Positions 55,614 to 63,924 of a stretch of DNA of 64,000 bases are shown here, one piece after another; positions within the stretch are counted from its first letter, which is position 1; each line of letters starts with the position of its first letter. The stretch comes from Pseudooceanicola algae (GTDB lineage Bacteria; Pseudomonadota; Alphaproteobacteria; Rhodobacterales; Rhodobacteraceae). The notes below the pieces were generated by a model. The model was not told where the DNA came from. It did not search any database and worked only from the letters and a program-made list of their open reading frames with translations. Position numbers and translations under genes: made by a program. The stretch is from positions 2,328,001-2,392,000 of the forward strand of contig NZ_CP060436.1 in NCBI RefSeq assembly GCF_003590145.2, given 5' to 3'.

Positions 55614-56075
55614 ATGCTACCGGTATTCGTCGTCGGATTCGTCATGGTCACCGGGTCCATGGTGGTCTCGGTCCTGTCTTTCTTCGGGCTGGAATCCTGG
55701 CTTGCCCGGTCGCTTCCCTGGTTCACCCGCGCGCCCCATGCCCCACGTCTGATCGCAATGATGTCGGCCACCATCGCCGTGTCCCTGGCCATGGTGATCT
55801 TCAACGTCTGGGCCTGGGCCTGGTGCTACAAGGCGCTCGGGATCTTCGACAATATCAGCGATGCGCTGTACTTCTCGATCGTCGCCTTCACCACGCTGGG
55901 TCTGAACGACATCGCCATGCCGCAGGAATGGCGCCTGTTGGGCGGCATCACCGCGGTCAACGGCTTCATCTATATCGGCATGATCTCGGCCATGATCCTG
56001 GACATGGTGCGCCGGGTACGTCTGGCACAGGATGCCGCGGCCAAGGCCGCCGCGAAACCGGCCTTGCCGACCTGA
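55614..56075 (+). CDS. Ion-channel-like membrane protein (two-TM pore domain)
   Basis: Product of 153 aa; ATG 55614 has GGAAA at better spacing than ATG 55605. It has TM1 (VFVVGFVMVTGSMVVSVLSFF), TM2 (LIAMMSATIAVSLAMVIFNVWAWAWCYKALG), a pore-loop-like helix (ISDALYFSIVAFTTLGLND) and a last TM (LLGGITAVNGFIYIGMISAMIL). The loop position equals the potassium-channel selectivity filter, but the sequence is TLGLND instead of TVGYGD. The family is Ion_trans_2-like; conductance is unknown. 24 bp after guaD, same strand. Confidence 0.78.
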   Translation: MLPVFVVGFVMVTGSMVVSVLSFFGLESWLARSLPWFTRAPHAPRLIAMMSATIAVSLAMVIFNVWAWAWCYKALGIFDNISDALYFSIVAFTTLGLNDIAMPQEWRLLGGITAVNGFIYIGMISAMILDMVRRVRLAQDAAAKAAAKPALPT

Positions 56076-56082
56076 GCGCGCG

Positions 56083-57423
56083 CTATCCCGCCAGGGCCTG
56101 CGCCCGGCGGTTCTGTTCCTCGATCAGCAGCGGCAGGTCGAGATGCGGCATCTGGCCGTCGCGCACAACCTGGCGGCCTTCGACCAGCAGGTGCTTGACC
56201 TTCATCGGTCCGGCCAGAAGCAAAGCGGCGGGGTCCCAACTGCCGGCGCATTCGATGCCGGTGACATCCCAGATCGCGATATCGGCGCGCTTGCCGGGGC
56301 TGAGGCGACCACAGTCGAAGCGGTTCAGCACATCGGCGCCGCCACGGGTGGCGATCTCCAATGCCTCGCGGGCGCTCATGGCGTCGGCGCCCCGGCTGAC
56401 GCGTTGCAACAGCAGGGACTGGCGCGCCTCGGCGATCAGGTTGCCGGCGTCATTGCTGGCCGACCCGTCGACGCCCAGACCCACCTGCACGCCCGCATCC
56501 CGCATCGCACGCACCGGCGCGATGCCCGAGCCGAGGCGACAATTCGAACAGGGGCAATGGGCGACGCCGGTGCCGCTGCGGGCAAACAGCGAAATCTCCT
56601 GCGGATCAAGCTTCACGCAATGGGCATGCCAGACGTCATCCCCGGTCCAGCCGAGATCCTCGGCATATTGTCCCGGACGACACCCGAACCTGGCCTGCGA
56701 ATAGGCGATATCCTCATCGTTTTCAGCCAGGTGAGTGTGCAGCATCACCCGCTTGTCCCGCGCCAGCAGGGCCGCGTCGCGCATCAACTCGCGGCTGACC
56801 GAGAAGGGCGAACAAGGCGCGATCCCGACCCGGACCATCGCCCCGTCGGACGGGTCGTGGAAGGCGTCGATGACGCGAATGCAATCTTCAAGGATCGCCG
56901 CTTCGCTTTCCACAAGGCTGTCGGGGGGCAAGCCGCCAAGGCTTTCGCCGATCGACATGGCCCCGCGCGTCGGATGGAAGCGCAAACCGACCCGCGCGGC
57001 GGCCTCGATCGTGTCCTCCAGCCGGGATCCGTTGGGATAGAGATAGAGATGATCCGAGCTCATCGAACAGCCCGACAGTGCCAGTTCCGCCAGCCCGATC
57101 ACGGCCGAGATATGCATTTCGGCCGGACCGAAGCGCGCCCAGATCGGATAAAGTGTCTTCAACCAGCCGAACAGCAGCGCATCCTGCCCGCCGGGCACGG
57201 CGCGCGTCAGGGTCTGGTAGAGATGGTGATGGGTGTTCACCAGACCCGGCGTCACGATGCAGCCACGGGCATCGATCACCTCGGCATTCTGGACATCAAG
57301 ACGGGGGCCGATGGTGCGGATCACCCCGCCAGCGACAAGGATATCAGCCCCGAAAAGTTCGGTCCGCTGATCGTCCATCGTCAGGATGTGATCCGCGCCG
57401 CGGATCAGCTGAGGCTTGTCCAT
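56083..57423 (-). CDS. 8-oxoguanine deaminase / amidohydrolase
   Basis: Product of 446 aa. Signatures: PGLVNTHHHLYQTLTRAVPGGQDALLFGWLKTLYPIW, VMLHTHLAENDEDIAYS, HAHCVKLDPQEISLFARSGTGVAHCPCSNCRLGSGIAPV, and VGLGVDGSASNDAGNLI, all metal-site motifs of the TrzN/8-oxoguanine-deaminase branch of the ATZ/TRZ amidohydrolases. It probably removes the oxidised base 8-oxoguanine. Convergent with the channel-like gene and located 3 bp downstream of the phosphatase gene on the same strand. Confidence 0.9.
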   Translation of the reverse strand: MDKPQLIRGADHILTMDDQRTELFGADILVAGGVIRTIGPRLDVQNAEVIDARGCIVTPGLVNTHHHLYQTLTRAVPGGQDALLFGWLKTLYPIWARFGPAEMHISAVIGLAELALSGCSMSSDHLYLYPNGSRLEDTIEAAARVGLRFHPTRGAMSIGESLGGLPPDSLVESEAAILEDCIRVIDAFHDPSDGAMVRVGIAPCSPFSVSRELMRDAALLARDKRVMLHTHLAENDEDIAYSQARFGCRPGQYAEDLGWTGDDVWHAHCVKLDPQEISLFARSGTGVAHCPCSNCRLGSGIAPVRAMRDAGVQVGLGVDGSASNDAGNLIAEARQSLLLQRVSRGADAMSAREALEIATRGGADVLNRFDCGRLSPGKRADIAIWDVTGIECAGSWDPAALLLAGPMKVKHLLVEGRQVVRDGQMPHLDLPLLIEEQNRRAQALAG

Positions 57424-57426
57424 ATG

Positions 57427-58230
57427 TCACATCTTTGACATCGCCCCGAGAATGTCCAGTGCCGCTTTGTGAAGCGACCTGTTGGCGGCGGCCAGGACGC
57501 GGCCCCCCTGCAGGGCCGGACCACCCTGCCAGTCGGTGACGACGCCGCCCGCGGCCTCGATCACCCCGATCGGCCCCTGAATATCGTAGGAGTTGAGTCC
57601 GCATTCGACCACCAGATCAACCTGACCGGAGGCCAAAAGCGCATAGGCATAACAATCCATCCCATATCGGGTCAGCTTGACGCAGGCCGAGACCGCTTCG
57701 AAGGCGACGCGGTCTTCGGGCGTGCCAACTTCCGGGAAGGTTGTGAAAAGGACGGCCTCCGACAGGGTCGTCCGGGCGCTGACAGTCAGTTGCGACTGGC
57801 CCCTTGGCCCACGCATTTGCGCCGTACCGAAACCACCCCAGAAACGTTCGCCGATATAGGGCTGGTCGATCATGCCCATATGCACACGGGCAGAATCACT
57901 TAGCCCGATCAACACGCCCCAGGTCGGTGTGCCGCTGACAAATCCCCGCGTCCCGTCGATCGGGTCGAGCACCCAGGTCAACCCGCTGCTTCCGGGGGTC
58001 GCGCCGAATTCCTCACCCAGGATGGCGTCCTGAGGGCGGCGGCGCGCCAGGATGTCCCGCATCGCCTGTTCCGCCGCGCGGTCGGCTTCGGTCACCGGGT
58101 CATATCCACCCGCCAGCTTGTTGTCTTCGGACAGGTCGGGCTGACGGAAGAAAGGCAAGATGGCCGAGCCTGCGGCATCGGCCATCTCATGTGCTGTGTC
58201 GAGTATTTCGCGTTGCTGCGCGTCCATCAT
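57427..58230 (-). CDS. hisN: Inositol-monophosphatase-family phosphatase (histidinol-phosphatase-like)
   Basis: Product of 267 aa from ATG 58230 (MMDAQQREILDTAHEMADAAG), with AGGGG just upstream; ATG 58227 is equally possible. The Li+-sensitive phosphatase motifs are present: DPVTEADRAAEQAMRDIL, ILGEEFG, WVLDPIDGTRGFVSG, and the C-terminal YDIQGPIGVIEAAGGVVTDWQGG, which coordinate two Mg ions. Best match by memory is HisN, the IMPase-type histidinol-phosphate phosphatase of alphaproteobacteria; inositol or CysQ substrates cannot be excluded. Confidence 0.88.
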   Translation of the reverse strand: MMDAQQREILDTAHEMADAAGSAILPFFRQPDLSEDNKLAGGYDPVTEADRAAEQAMRDILARRRPQDAILGEEFGATPGSSGLTWVLDPIDGTRGFVSGTPTWGVLIGLSDSARVHMGMIDQPYIGERFWGGFGTAQMRGPRGQSQLTVSARTTLSEAVLFTTFPEVGTPEDRVAFEAVSACVKLTRYGMDCYAYALLASGQVDLVVECGLNSYDIQGPIGVIEAAGGVVTDWQGGPALQGGRVLAAANRSLHKAALDILGAMSKM

Positions 58231-58343
58231 GCCCCCTGCCCGGCCTCGCCGGATCCTTGCGACCGGTCTGTCCGGGCGCCCTGGACGGCAATGCAAATGG
58301 CACTCGCCGTCCGGGACAGGGCTAACGCGCCCCGCGGGTCAAC

Positions 58344-58712
58344 TCAAGCGACGTCGCTCAGCACGCGGGCCAGATCAAACAGGCGGCGGCGCTGGTTTTC
58401 CGGGATCGCGTAATAGGACCGGATGAGGTCAAGCGCTTCCTTGTCACCCATCACATCGCCCGGCACGTTGCCTGCGGAATGCGCGGATGTTTCAGCTTCG
58501 ATGCCTTCGAAGAAGAAGCTGACCGGCACGTCGAGCGCATCGGCGATATCCCAGAGGCGGGAAGCGCTGACACGGTTTGCACCGGTTTCGTATTTCTGGA
58601 TCTGCTGGAATTTAATTCCGACACGCTCTGCCAGTTGCTGCTGGGTCATTCCGACCAGCCAACGGCGATGTCGCACACGTTTGCCAACGTGCACATCTAC
58701 AGGATGAGTCAT
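58344..58712 (-). CDS. XRE-family helix-turn-helix regulator
   Basis: Product of 122 aa. An HTH_3 domain (about 10-65): GKRVRHRRWLVGMTQQQLAERVGIKFQQIQKYETGANRVSASRLWDIADALDVPVSFFFEG. The C-terminal part (about 70-122) ends in DLIRSYYAIPENQRRRLFDLARVL, a conserved tail in Rhodobacterales. A common single-copy regulator next to IMPase genes in this group; target unknown. An intrinsic terminator on the same strand lies about 40 bp ahead of its start codon. Confidence 0.94.
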   Translation of the reverse strand: MTHPVDVHVGKRVRHRRWLVGMTQQQLAERVGIKFQQIQKYETGANRVSASRLWDIADALDVPVSFFFEGIEAETSAHSAGNVPGDVMGDKEALDLIRSYYAIPENQRRRLFDLARVLSDVA

Positions 58713-59056
58713 TCGCGGCTCCTAAGGTGACCTGACAACGCGCCATGCGCAAAAAAGCCGCTCGGCGGCTTATTCAGGTCTGGGTTGCATTTGATGCGCC
58801 GCACATCCCTACAGCGCGTCCTGATCGTAACAGCTTTACATACGTAAGCAAGTTTTAGGCTCCCGAAAGAGCTGACTAACGATGTGGTTAACTCAATTGA
58901 CAGAAGAGCCGCAAGGGAATTTGACTTCACAAGCTTATCACGTTGTTGCAACAAATTCCGCGATGCAGCATTGTTTTGGAGTGACCCGATGCGATCCCGT
59001 GGAGGTGGCAAAGTGAACTATCTGACGAATTTCATTGAACAATGGTGCCGGCTCCC
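58713..59056. other. Divergent intergenic region XRE regulator / quinone oxidoreductase
   Basis: 344 bp without a protein gene. It is markedly AT-rich (58830-58990, for example TTACATACGTAAGCAAG and TTGTTGCAACAA) and contains the minus-strand terminator at 58751-58771. It could hold a small RNA or an attenuated leader as well as promoters. Confidence 0.45.
58751..58771 (-). terminator. Intrinsic terminator ahead of the XRE gene
   Basis: On the minus strand: AAGCCGC / GCGGCTT stem with a 3-nt loop followed by TTTTTT-type run. It ends a transcript that starts further right on the minus strand, where no protein gene is present before the oppositely oriented quinone oxidoreductase. Confidence 0.7.
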
Positions 59057-60013
59057 ATGAAGGCGCTGCGATGTAACGCGGCTGAAACCGCACCCGCACT
59101 GGAAGAGATGAACGTACCCGTTCCGGCCGCCGGGGAAATCCTGCTGGAAATTGAGGCATGTGCGTTGAATTTCGCGGATCTGTTGATGCTGAAAGGAACG
59201 TATCAGGATACGCCGCCCTTGCCCTTCACCCCGGGAATGGAGGCCGCAGGCCGCATTTCCGCCGTCGGAGAGGGAGTCGCCCTGCACCCCGGCCAGCGAG
59301 TCGCGGTTTTCGGCGGCGCGGGCGGGCTGGCCGAGATGGGAGTCTTCGCGGCGTCGCGCGCAGTGCCTTTGCCCGATGACATGCCCTCCGATATCGCGGC
59401 GGCGATGCAGGTCGCCTATGGCACCAGCCATATCGCGCTGACCCATCGTGCCCGGCTGCAACCGGGCGAAACCCTCGTCGTGCTGGGGGCCACGGGCGGC
59501 GTCGGCACCACGGCGACGGAAATCGGCCGCATTCTGGGGGCGAAGGTCATCGGGGTGGCTGCGGGCGCCGACAAGAAGGACGCCGTGCTCGCCGCCGGGG
59601 CGCATCATTTCCTCGACAGCGAAACCTGCGACCTGCGCACCGAGATCAAGGCGCTCGGCGGTGCGGATGTGGTTTACGACCCCGTGGGCGGCGACCTGTT
59701 CAAGGCCGCCTTCCGCGCCTGCAATCCCGAGGCCAGGATCGTCCTGATCGGCTTTGCCAGCGGCACCCTGCCCGAGTTCCGGCCCAATCACATGCTGGTC
59801 AAGAACATCGACATCCTGGGCTTTTACTGGTCGCCCTATTTCACCCTGCGCCCCGAACTGGCCCGCGACAGCCTTGCCACCCTGATGGACTGGTACCGCG
59901 CAGGCCGCATCCATCCCCGGATCAGCCACCATTTCCCGCTGGACCGCGCCATGGAAGGGTTCGAGACCCTGCGCCGCCGTCAGGCAACGGGCAAGGTCGT
60001 CATCACCATGTAA
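59057..60013 (+). CDS. NADPH:quinone oxidoreductase (zinc-independent MDR family)
   Basis: Product of 318 aa from ATG 59057 (MKALRCNAAETAPALEEM). MDR core: PFTPGMEAAGRISAVGEGV, the QOR signature and the nucleotide-binding TLVVLGATGGVGTTATEIGRILGAKVIGVAAGADK, with HFLDSETCDLRTEIKALGGADVVYDPVGGDLF. No catalytic or structural zinc Cys set is present, consistent with zeta-crystallin-type quinone reductases. Probably reduces quinones or activated aldehydes/ketones with NADPH. Convergent with the LysR gene. Confidence 0.92.
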   Translation: MKALRCNAAETAPALEEMNVPVPAAGEILLEIEACALNFADLLMLKGTYQDTPPLPFTPGMEAAGRISAVGEGVALHPGQRVAVFGGAGGLAEMGVFAASRAVPLPDDMPSDIAAAMQVAYGTSHIALTHRARLQPGETLVVLGATGGVGTTATEIGRILGAKVIGVAAGADKKDAVLAAGAHHFLDSETCDLRTEIKALGGADVVYDPVGGDLFKAAFRACNPEARIVLIGFASGTLPEFRPNHMLVKNIDILGFYWSPYFTLRPELARDSLATLMDWYRAGRIHPRISHHFPLDRAMEGFETLRRRQATGKVVITM

Positions 60014-60058
60014 CGCCGGTTCTGCCGGGATCAGCCAGCTCGTTTCAACCTGCCCGGC

Positions 60059-60943
60059 TCAGGCCACGTCCCGTTGCGGCATGGCCGTCGGCAGGTCGCC
60101 CGCGTAGCCACGCCGCAGCAGTTCCGCCACCCGCCGCGCGACCTCGGGCGAGGACCGGTCCTGAACATACATCGATATGCGCTGCATCCCGAGATCGGGC
60201 AGCGCCCCGCCATGCTGGACCTCGCACAATTGCGCCGGGGCGGTGCCCTCGATCATCGTGGTCAGCGCCAGATCGGCCGAGACGGTGGCCTCGACCGTGC
60301 GATCCGAAAAGGTATCGACGGCGTTTTCCCAATCCATGCCGACAGCTTCCAGCGCGCCGATGGACAGCGGGCGGAACAGGCAACTGCGCCCCGAGGCATA
60401 CCGCAGGGGCCGTTGCCGCCAGGCAGAACCACCCGGCGCGCCGATCCAGCAAAGGGGCCTTTCGTCCAAAACCTCGGCCCGCGCATCCGGAGAGGCCTCT
60501 GTGGTCAGGATGATGTCGATCTCGCCCCGGTCGAACTGCTCTTTCAGACTGTTGGTATAGTCCGAGGTCAACTGCACCTTCATGCGCGGAAACTCCGCCG
60601 CGAATTGCTGCAGGACCCGCGGCACCACCGGGTAGACGATATCATGCGGGACCCCGAGGACGATCTCGCCTTCGAATTTCTTGCTGGTCAGCCGCGCCAT
60701 GGCCTCGTCGTTCATTTCCACGATGCGGCGCGCATAGCCCAGCAGCTGATCGCCGGCGGCCGTCAGCGCGACGCGCCGGTTGCTCCGATCCAACAGCGCG
60801 ATCCCCAGCATGTCTTCGAGGCGTTTCAGCTGCATCGACACTGCAGATTGTGTGAAGTTCAGCATCCCCGCCGCTTTCGTCACACCGCCGTGGTCGGCAA
60901 CCGCTACGAAGCTGCGCAAGGAGGTCATGTCCAGGTTCCTCAT
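60059..60943 (-). CDS. LysR-family transcriptional regulator
   Basis: Product of 294 aa from ATG 60943 (MRNLDMTSLRSFVAVADHGGVTKAAGMLNFTQSAVSMQLKRLEDMLG), with GGAG upstream. The winged-HTH and the substrate-binding domain (FEGEIVLGVPHDIVYPVVPRVLQQFAAEFPRMKVQL) are complete. Divergent from the DUF1127 gene; likely regulates it or the quinone oxidoreductase. Effector unknown. Confidence 0.94.
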   Translation of the reverse strand: MRNLDMTSLRSFVAVADHGGVTKAAGMLNFTQSAVSMQLKRLEDMLGIALLDRSNRRVALTAAGDQLLGYARRIVEMNDEAMARLTSKKFEGEIVLGVPHDIVYPVVPRVLQQFAAEFPRMKVQLTSDYTNSLKEQFDRGEIDIILTTEASPDARAEVLDERPLCWIGAPGGSAWRQRPLRYASGRSCLFRPLSIGALEAVGMDWENAVDTFSDRTVEATVSADLALTTMIEGTAPAQLCEVQHGGALPDLGMQRISMYVQDRSSPEVARRVAELLRRGYAGDLPTAMPQRDVA

Positions 60944-61069
60944 TGCATCAATCTCCTTGATGTAAAACTTCAGAAACATTCATTTTCAATATTCACCACA
61001 GCACGGCATACACATCAATAGAAATTATCGACCAAACGAATCTCATCACCAATATGAAAGGAACGTCCG

Positions 61070-61282
61070 ATGAGCTACTCCATGATTGCCCGCGCCCCGG
61101 CACAAGAACGGTCGCTGCGCGTTCCGCTCAGCCGCCTCATGATGATGATCGGTATCAAGCGCGAACGTCAGGCGCTCGGATCCCTCGACCCGGCCCTGCT
61201 GCGTGACATCGGGATCAGTCCCGAAGACGCTCAGCGCGAAGCGCGCCGCCCCGCCTGGGACGCCCCGAACCGCTGGTTCTGA
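61070..61282 (+). CDS. DUF1127 small protein
   Basis: Product of 70 aa behind AAAGGAACG. The DUF1127 signature is partial: LSRLMMMIGIKRERQALGSLDPALLRDIGISPEDAQREARRP. Small Arg-rich DUF1127 proteins of alphaproteobacteria influence phosphate/carbon responses and RNA turnover in some species. Only 54 residues of this family's typical core are covered, which is normal for short members. Confidence 0.9.
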   Translation: MSYSMIARAPAQERSLRVPLSRLMMMIGIKRERQALGSLDPALLRDIGISPEDAQREARRPAWDAPNRWF

Positions 61283-61612
61283 TGCCACCGGGCCAACCGG
61301 CCCGACCAGGCCGCCAATCTGGCGCCAGCCACCTGATCTAACTGCTGCAACATCTCCCCGTGACCCCGGCATTGTCGCGATGCCGGGGGAACAGCGGCCC
61401 TCGGGCCGTCTGCCCCGCAAACTGCCCAGGCGTTTCACGCTGCCACGGGCCGGTTAGCGGGGCTTTTTTGTCGCCTTCTGTCAAATCCACGCGAAATTGA
61501 AAGGTTCGGCGCACATCTTGCGCGTGAAAATCTTGAAATATGGCCCGCGCTAACCGATATTCAACAAGAACCCTCCCAATGGAGGGAACAGGGATTTAAT
61601 TCGGAGGCTTGA
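61283..61612. other. Intergenic region DUF1127 / Bax inhibitor gene
   Basis: 330 bp with no gene. A hairpin CCCCGGCAT / ATGCCGGGG at 61364-61388 without a T-run and a GC-rich stretch ending in GCTTTTTTG near 61470 may end the DUF1127 transcript. The Bax-inhibitor promoter should be in the last 100 bp. Confidence 0.4.
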
Positions 61613-62350
61613 ATGGCTGAATTCAACACGATGCGCACTGCGGCCGGCACACGGACCGCTGCGATCGACGAAGGGCTTCGCGCCCATATGAACAAGGTGT
61701 ATGGCACCATGTCCGTGGGCATGCTGCTGACCTTCCTTGTTGCATGGGCCGTCGGCACAACGCCCGAGGTTTTCGCGATCTTCCGCAACCCGCAAACGAT
61801 GCAACCGAACCTGTTCGGCTGGATCCTGATGTTCGCACCGCTGATCATGGTCTTCGCTTTCGGCGCGGCGATCAACCGCCTGTCGGCCGCCGGCGCGCAG
61901 CTGTTCTTCTACGTTTTCGCTGCCGTCATGGGCGCGTCGCTCAGCTGGATCTTCATCGCCTATACCGGCGTTTCCATTGCTCAGGTCTTCCTGATCACCG
62001 CCATCGCCTTCGCCGGTCTGTCGCTTTACGGCTACACCACCAAGAAGGACATCTCGGGCTGGGGCGCCTTCCTGATCATGGGCGTGATCGGCCTGCTGAT
62101 CGCTTCGGTCGTGAACATCTTCATGGCCAGCCCGGCACTGCAATTCGCGATTTCGGCCATCGGCGTGCTGATCTTTGCCGGTCTGACTGCCTATGACACC
62201 CAGCGGATCAAGACCACCTACCTGCAAATGGCCCATACCGGTGACAAGGAATGGCTGGGCAAGGCCGCGATCATGGGGGCTCTGTCGCTCTACATGGACT
62301 TCATCAACATGTTCATGTTCATGCTGCAATTCTTCGGCAACCGTAATTAA
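61613..62350 (+). CDS. Bax inhibitor-1/YccA-family membrane protein
   Basis: Product of 245 aa with a GGAGG-like site upstream. Seven hydrophobic helices are seen, from VYGTMSVGMLLTFLVAWAVG to DFINMFMFMLQFFGNRN; the family motif is AGLTAYDTQRIKTTYLQM. BI-1/YccA proteins are pH-sensitive calcium leak or protease-regulating membrane proteins (YccA modulates FtsH). A strong terminator follows. Confidence 0.95.
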   Translation: MAEFNTMRTAAGTRTAAIDEGLRAHMNKVYGTMSVGMLLTFLVAWAVGTTPEVFAIFRNPQTMQPNLFGWILMFAPLIMVFAFGAAINRLSAAGAQLFFYVFAAVMGASLSWIFIAYTGVSIAQVFLITAIAFAGLSLYGYTTKKDISGWGAFLIMGVIGLLIASVVNIFMASPALQFAISAIGVLIFAGLTAYDTQRIKTTYLQMAHTGDKEWLGKAAIMGALSLYMDFINMFMFMLQFFGNRN

Positions 62351-62378
62351 TCTTCTGATCGCCGACTGACACGGATCA

Positions 62379-62414
62379 ACCCCGCCGAGCCACTGGTTCG
62401 GCGGGGTTTTTTGT
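62379..62414 (+). terminator. Intrinsic terminator of the BI-1 gene
   Basis: Stem AACCCCGCCGA / TCGGCGGGGTT with a short loop (GCCACTGGT), then TTTTTTG on the plus strand. Confidence 0.92.
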
Positions 62415-62588
62415 TGTCCGGCAGAAGGAAGAGCCCTTGCCCCCCGCCCGCGCCCTGTCTGGGTGGCGGCGCCGCGGAAGGGAACATGTCGCATCCGAAA
62501 GCGGCAAAGGACGCGCGTGCAAAGCGGCAAGGGGAAGCAACGCCCGTATGTCGCGCGGCCCCCTGCAGGGCCGCGCGATCAACAGGTC

Positions 62589-63833
62589 TCAGTCGAAACC
62601 AAGCATGGAGCGCGTTGTATCGGCAAGCTCTTCGATGGTGGCGCGCGGATCCGCACCATCGACGATTTCCAGCAGGTCAGCAGCGATCACATCCGTCACC
62701 GCGACGCCTTCCGCGCCGGGGTAGGCATACCAGGGGCCTGCATAGCGGGCGACCTGGGCATGGGCGACGCGGGCGTTGGGGTTCGTTTCGTAGAAGGCAC
62801 CAAGGTAGCTTTCATCCTCGACAACCAGCGCATTGGTGGGCGCGTAGCCGGTGGTTTCAACGATGATCTTCTGCGCTTCGGGGCTGGTGACGAAGGCGAT
62901 GTAATCCCAGGCCGCCTGCTGCTTTTCAGCGTCGTCCGTCAGCATCACGATGCCCGACCCGCCGGTGGGCAGGTAGACCTCTTCGTCCGGGGCGACGATC
63001 GGCATCGGCTTCACCGTCACCTCGAACCGGTCCCCCGCCCCTTCGGAGAAGCGGGTCATCAAGGACGAGCTTTCGAACATGATGCCCAGTGTCCCGGCGG
63101 GAAAGGCCTGCCGCGCGTCGTCTTCGCTCATGGTGGACATGCCGCCTTCGACGGCAAAACGGCTATATAGCGACGCCGCCGCAATACCTGCCTCGCTGTC
63201 GAATGTGATCTCGGTTTCCTCCGCATTCATCGGCCGCCCACCATGGGCGCCGAGAAGCGACTGGAACCGCCAGTCATGAGGCGAGATCCAGACGCCTTCG
63301 GTGGTGGCGTCCAGGGCGTCGATCTTTGCGGCCAGGTCGATGATGCCGTCGTAGTCGGTGGGGAAGTCCTCCATCGAGCCGCCGGCGCGGGCGACCAGGT
63401 CCGGGTTGACATAGGCCACCAGCGTCGAAGCCGAGGTGCCCAAGGCATATTGGTTCCCCTCGAAGGTTCCTAGCGACAGAAGCGCGCCGGTATAGCCCAT
63501 GGCCTCCGGGTCTTCCGGCAGGAAGTCGTCCATCGGCTGGGCCAGGTCGCGGGCCTCGAGCACGCGCCAAAGGTTCAGGCCAACCCAGGCCACATCGGGC
63601 GCGGTGCCAGCGACGGATTCACGCAGCAGGCGCTGAACGCCGTCGCCATAGCCTTCGGCCGGACCGTCCAGTTCGATGGTGATATCCGGATTGGCGGCCA
63701 TGAAGGCTTCGGCCAGTGCCGCCTGCGTATCGGCCCAGATGGTCGGAATGGCGTAATGGACACGCAGGTTGGTGTCGGCGGATGCGGGCACGGCAGCCAG
63801 TGCCAGACCAATTGCGAGAAGTGGACGTTTCAT
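62589..63833 (-). CDS. Sugar ABC transporter substrate-binding protein
   Basis: Product of 414 aa. Sec signal MKRPLLAIGLALAAVPASA, then a type 1 periplasmic sugar-binding fold of the MalE/UgpB group: NPDITIELDGPAEGYGDGVQRLL, DVAWVGLNLWRVLEARDLAQPMDDFL, LPTGGSGIVMLTDDAEKQQAAWDYIAFVTSPEAQK. The following partial gene is a carbohydrate permease. Likely substrate is a sugar, polyol or glycerol-3-phosphate-type compound; not resolvable here. Confidence 0.93.
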   Translation of the reverse strand: MKRPLLAIGLALAAVPASADTNLRVHYAIPTIWADTQAALAEAFMAANPDITIELDGPAEGYGDGVQRLLRESVAGTAPDVAWVGLNLWRVLEARDLAQPMDDFLPEDPEAMGYTGALLSLGTFEGNQYALGTSASTLVAYVNPDLVARAGGSMEDFPTDYDGIIDLAAKIDALDATTEGVWISPHDWRFQSLLGAHGGRPMNAEETEITFDSEAGIAAASLYSRFAVEGGMSTMSEDDARQAFPAGTLGIMFESSSLMTRFSEGAGDRFEVTVKPMPIVAPDEEVYLPTGGSGIVMLTDDAEKQQAAWDYIAFVTSPEAQKIIVETTGYAPTNALVVEDESYLGAFYETNPNARVAHAQVARYAGPWYAYPGAEGVAVTDVIAADLLEIVDGADPRATIEELADTTRSMLGFD

Positions 63834-63924
63834 GTCTGTCTCCTAGGGTATCGGGTCATTTGTGAGAGGAAGAGGGGTTGGAACGGGCGGTGCGCCGCCT
63901 CTTGCTTTGTTGTGCGATGCGGGC

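Noticed and set aside
61364-61388. Hairpin CCCCGGCAT/ATGCCGGGG as terminator
   Set aside because: No T-run follows on either strand, so it is not called a terminator.
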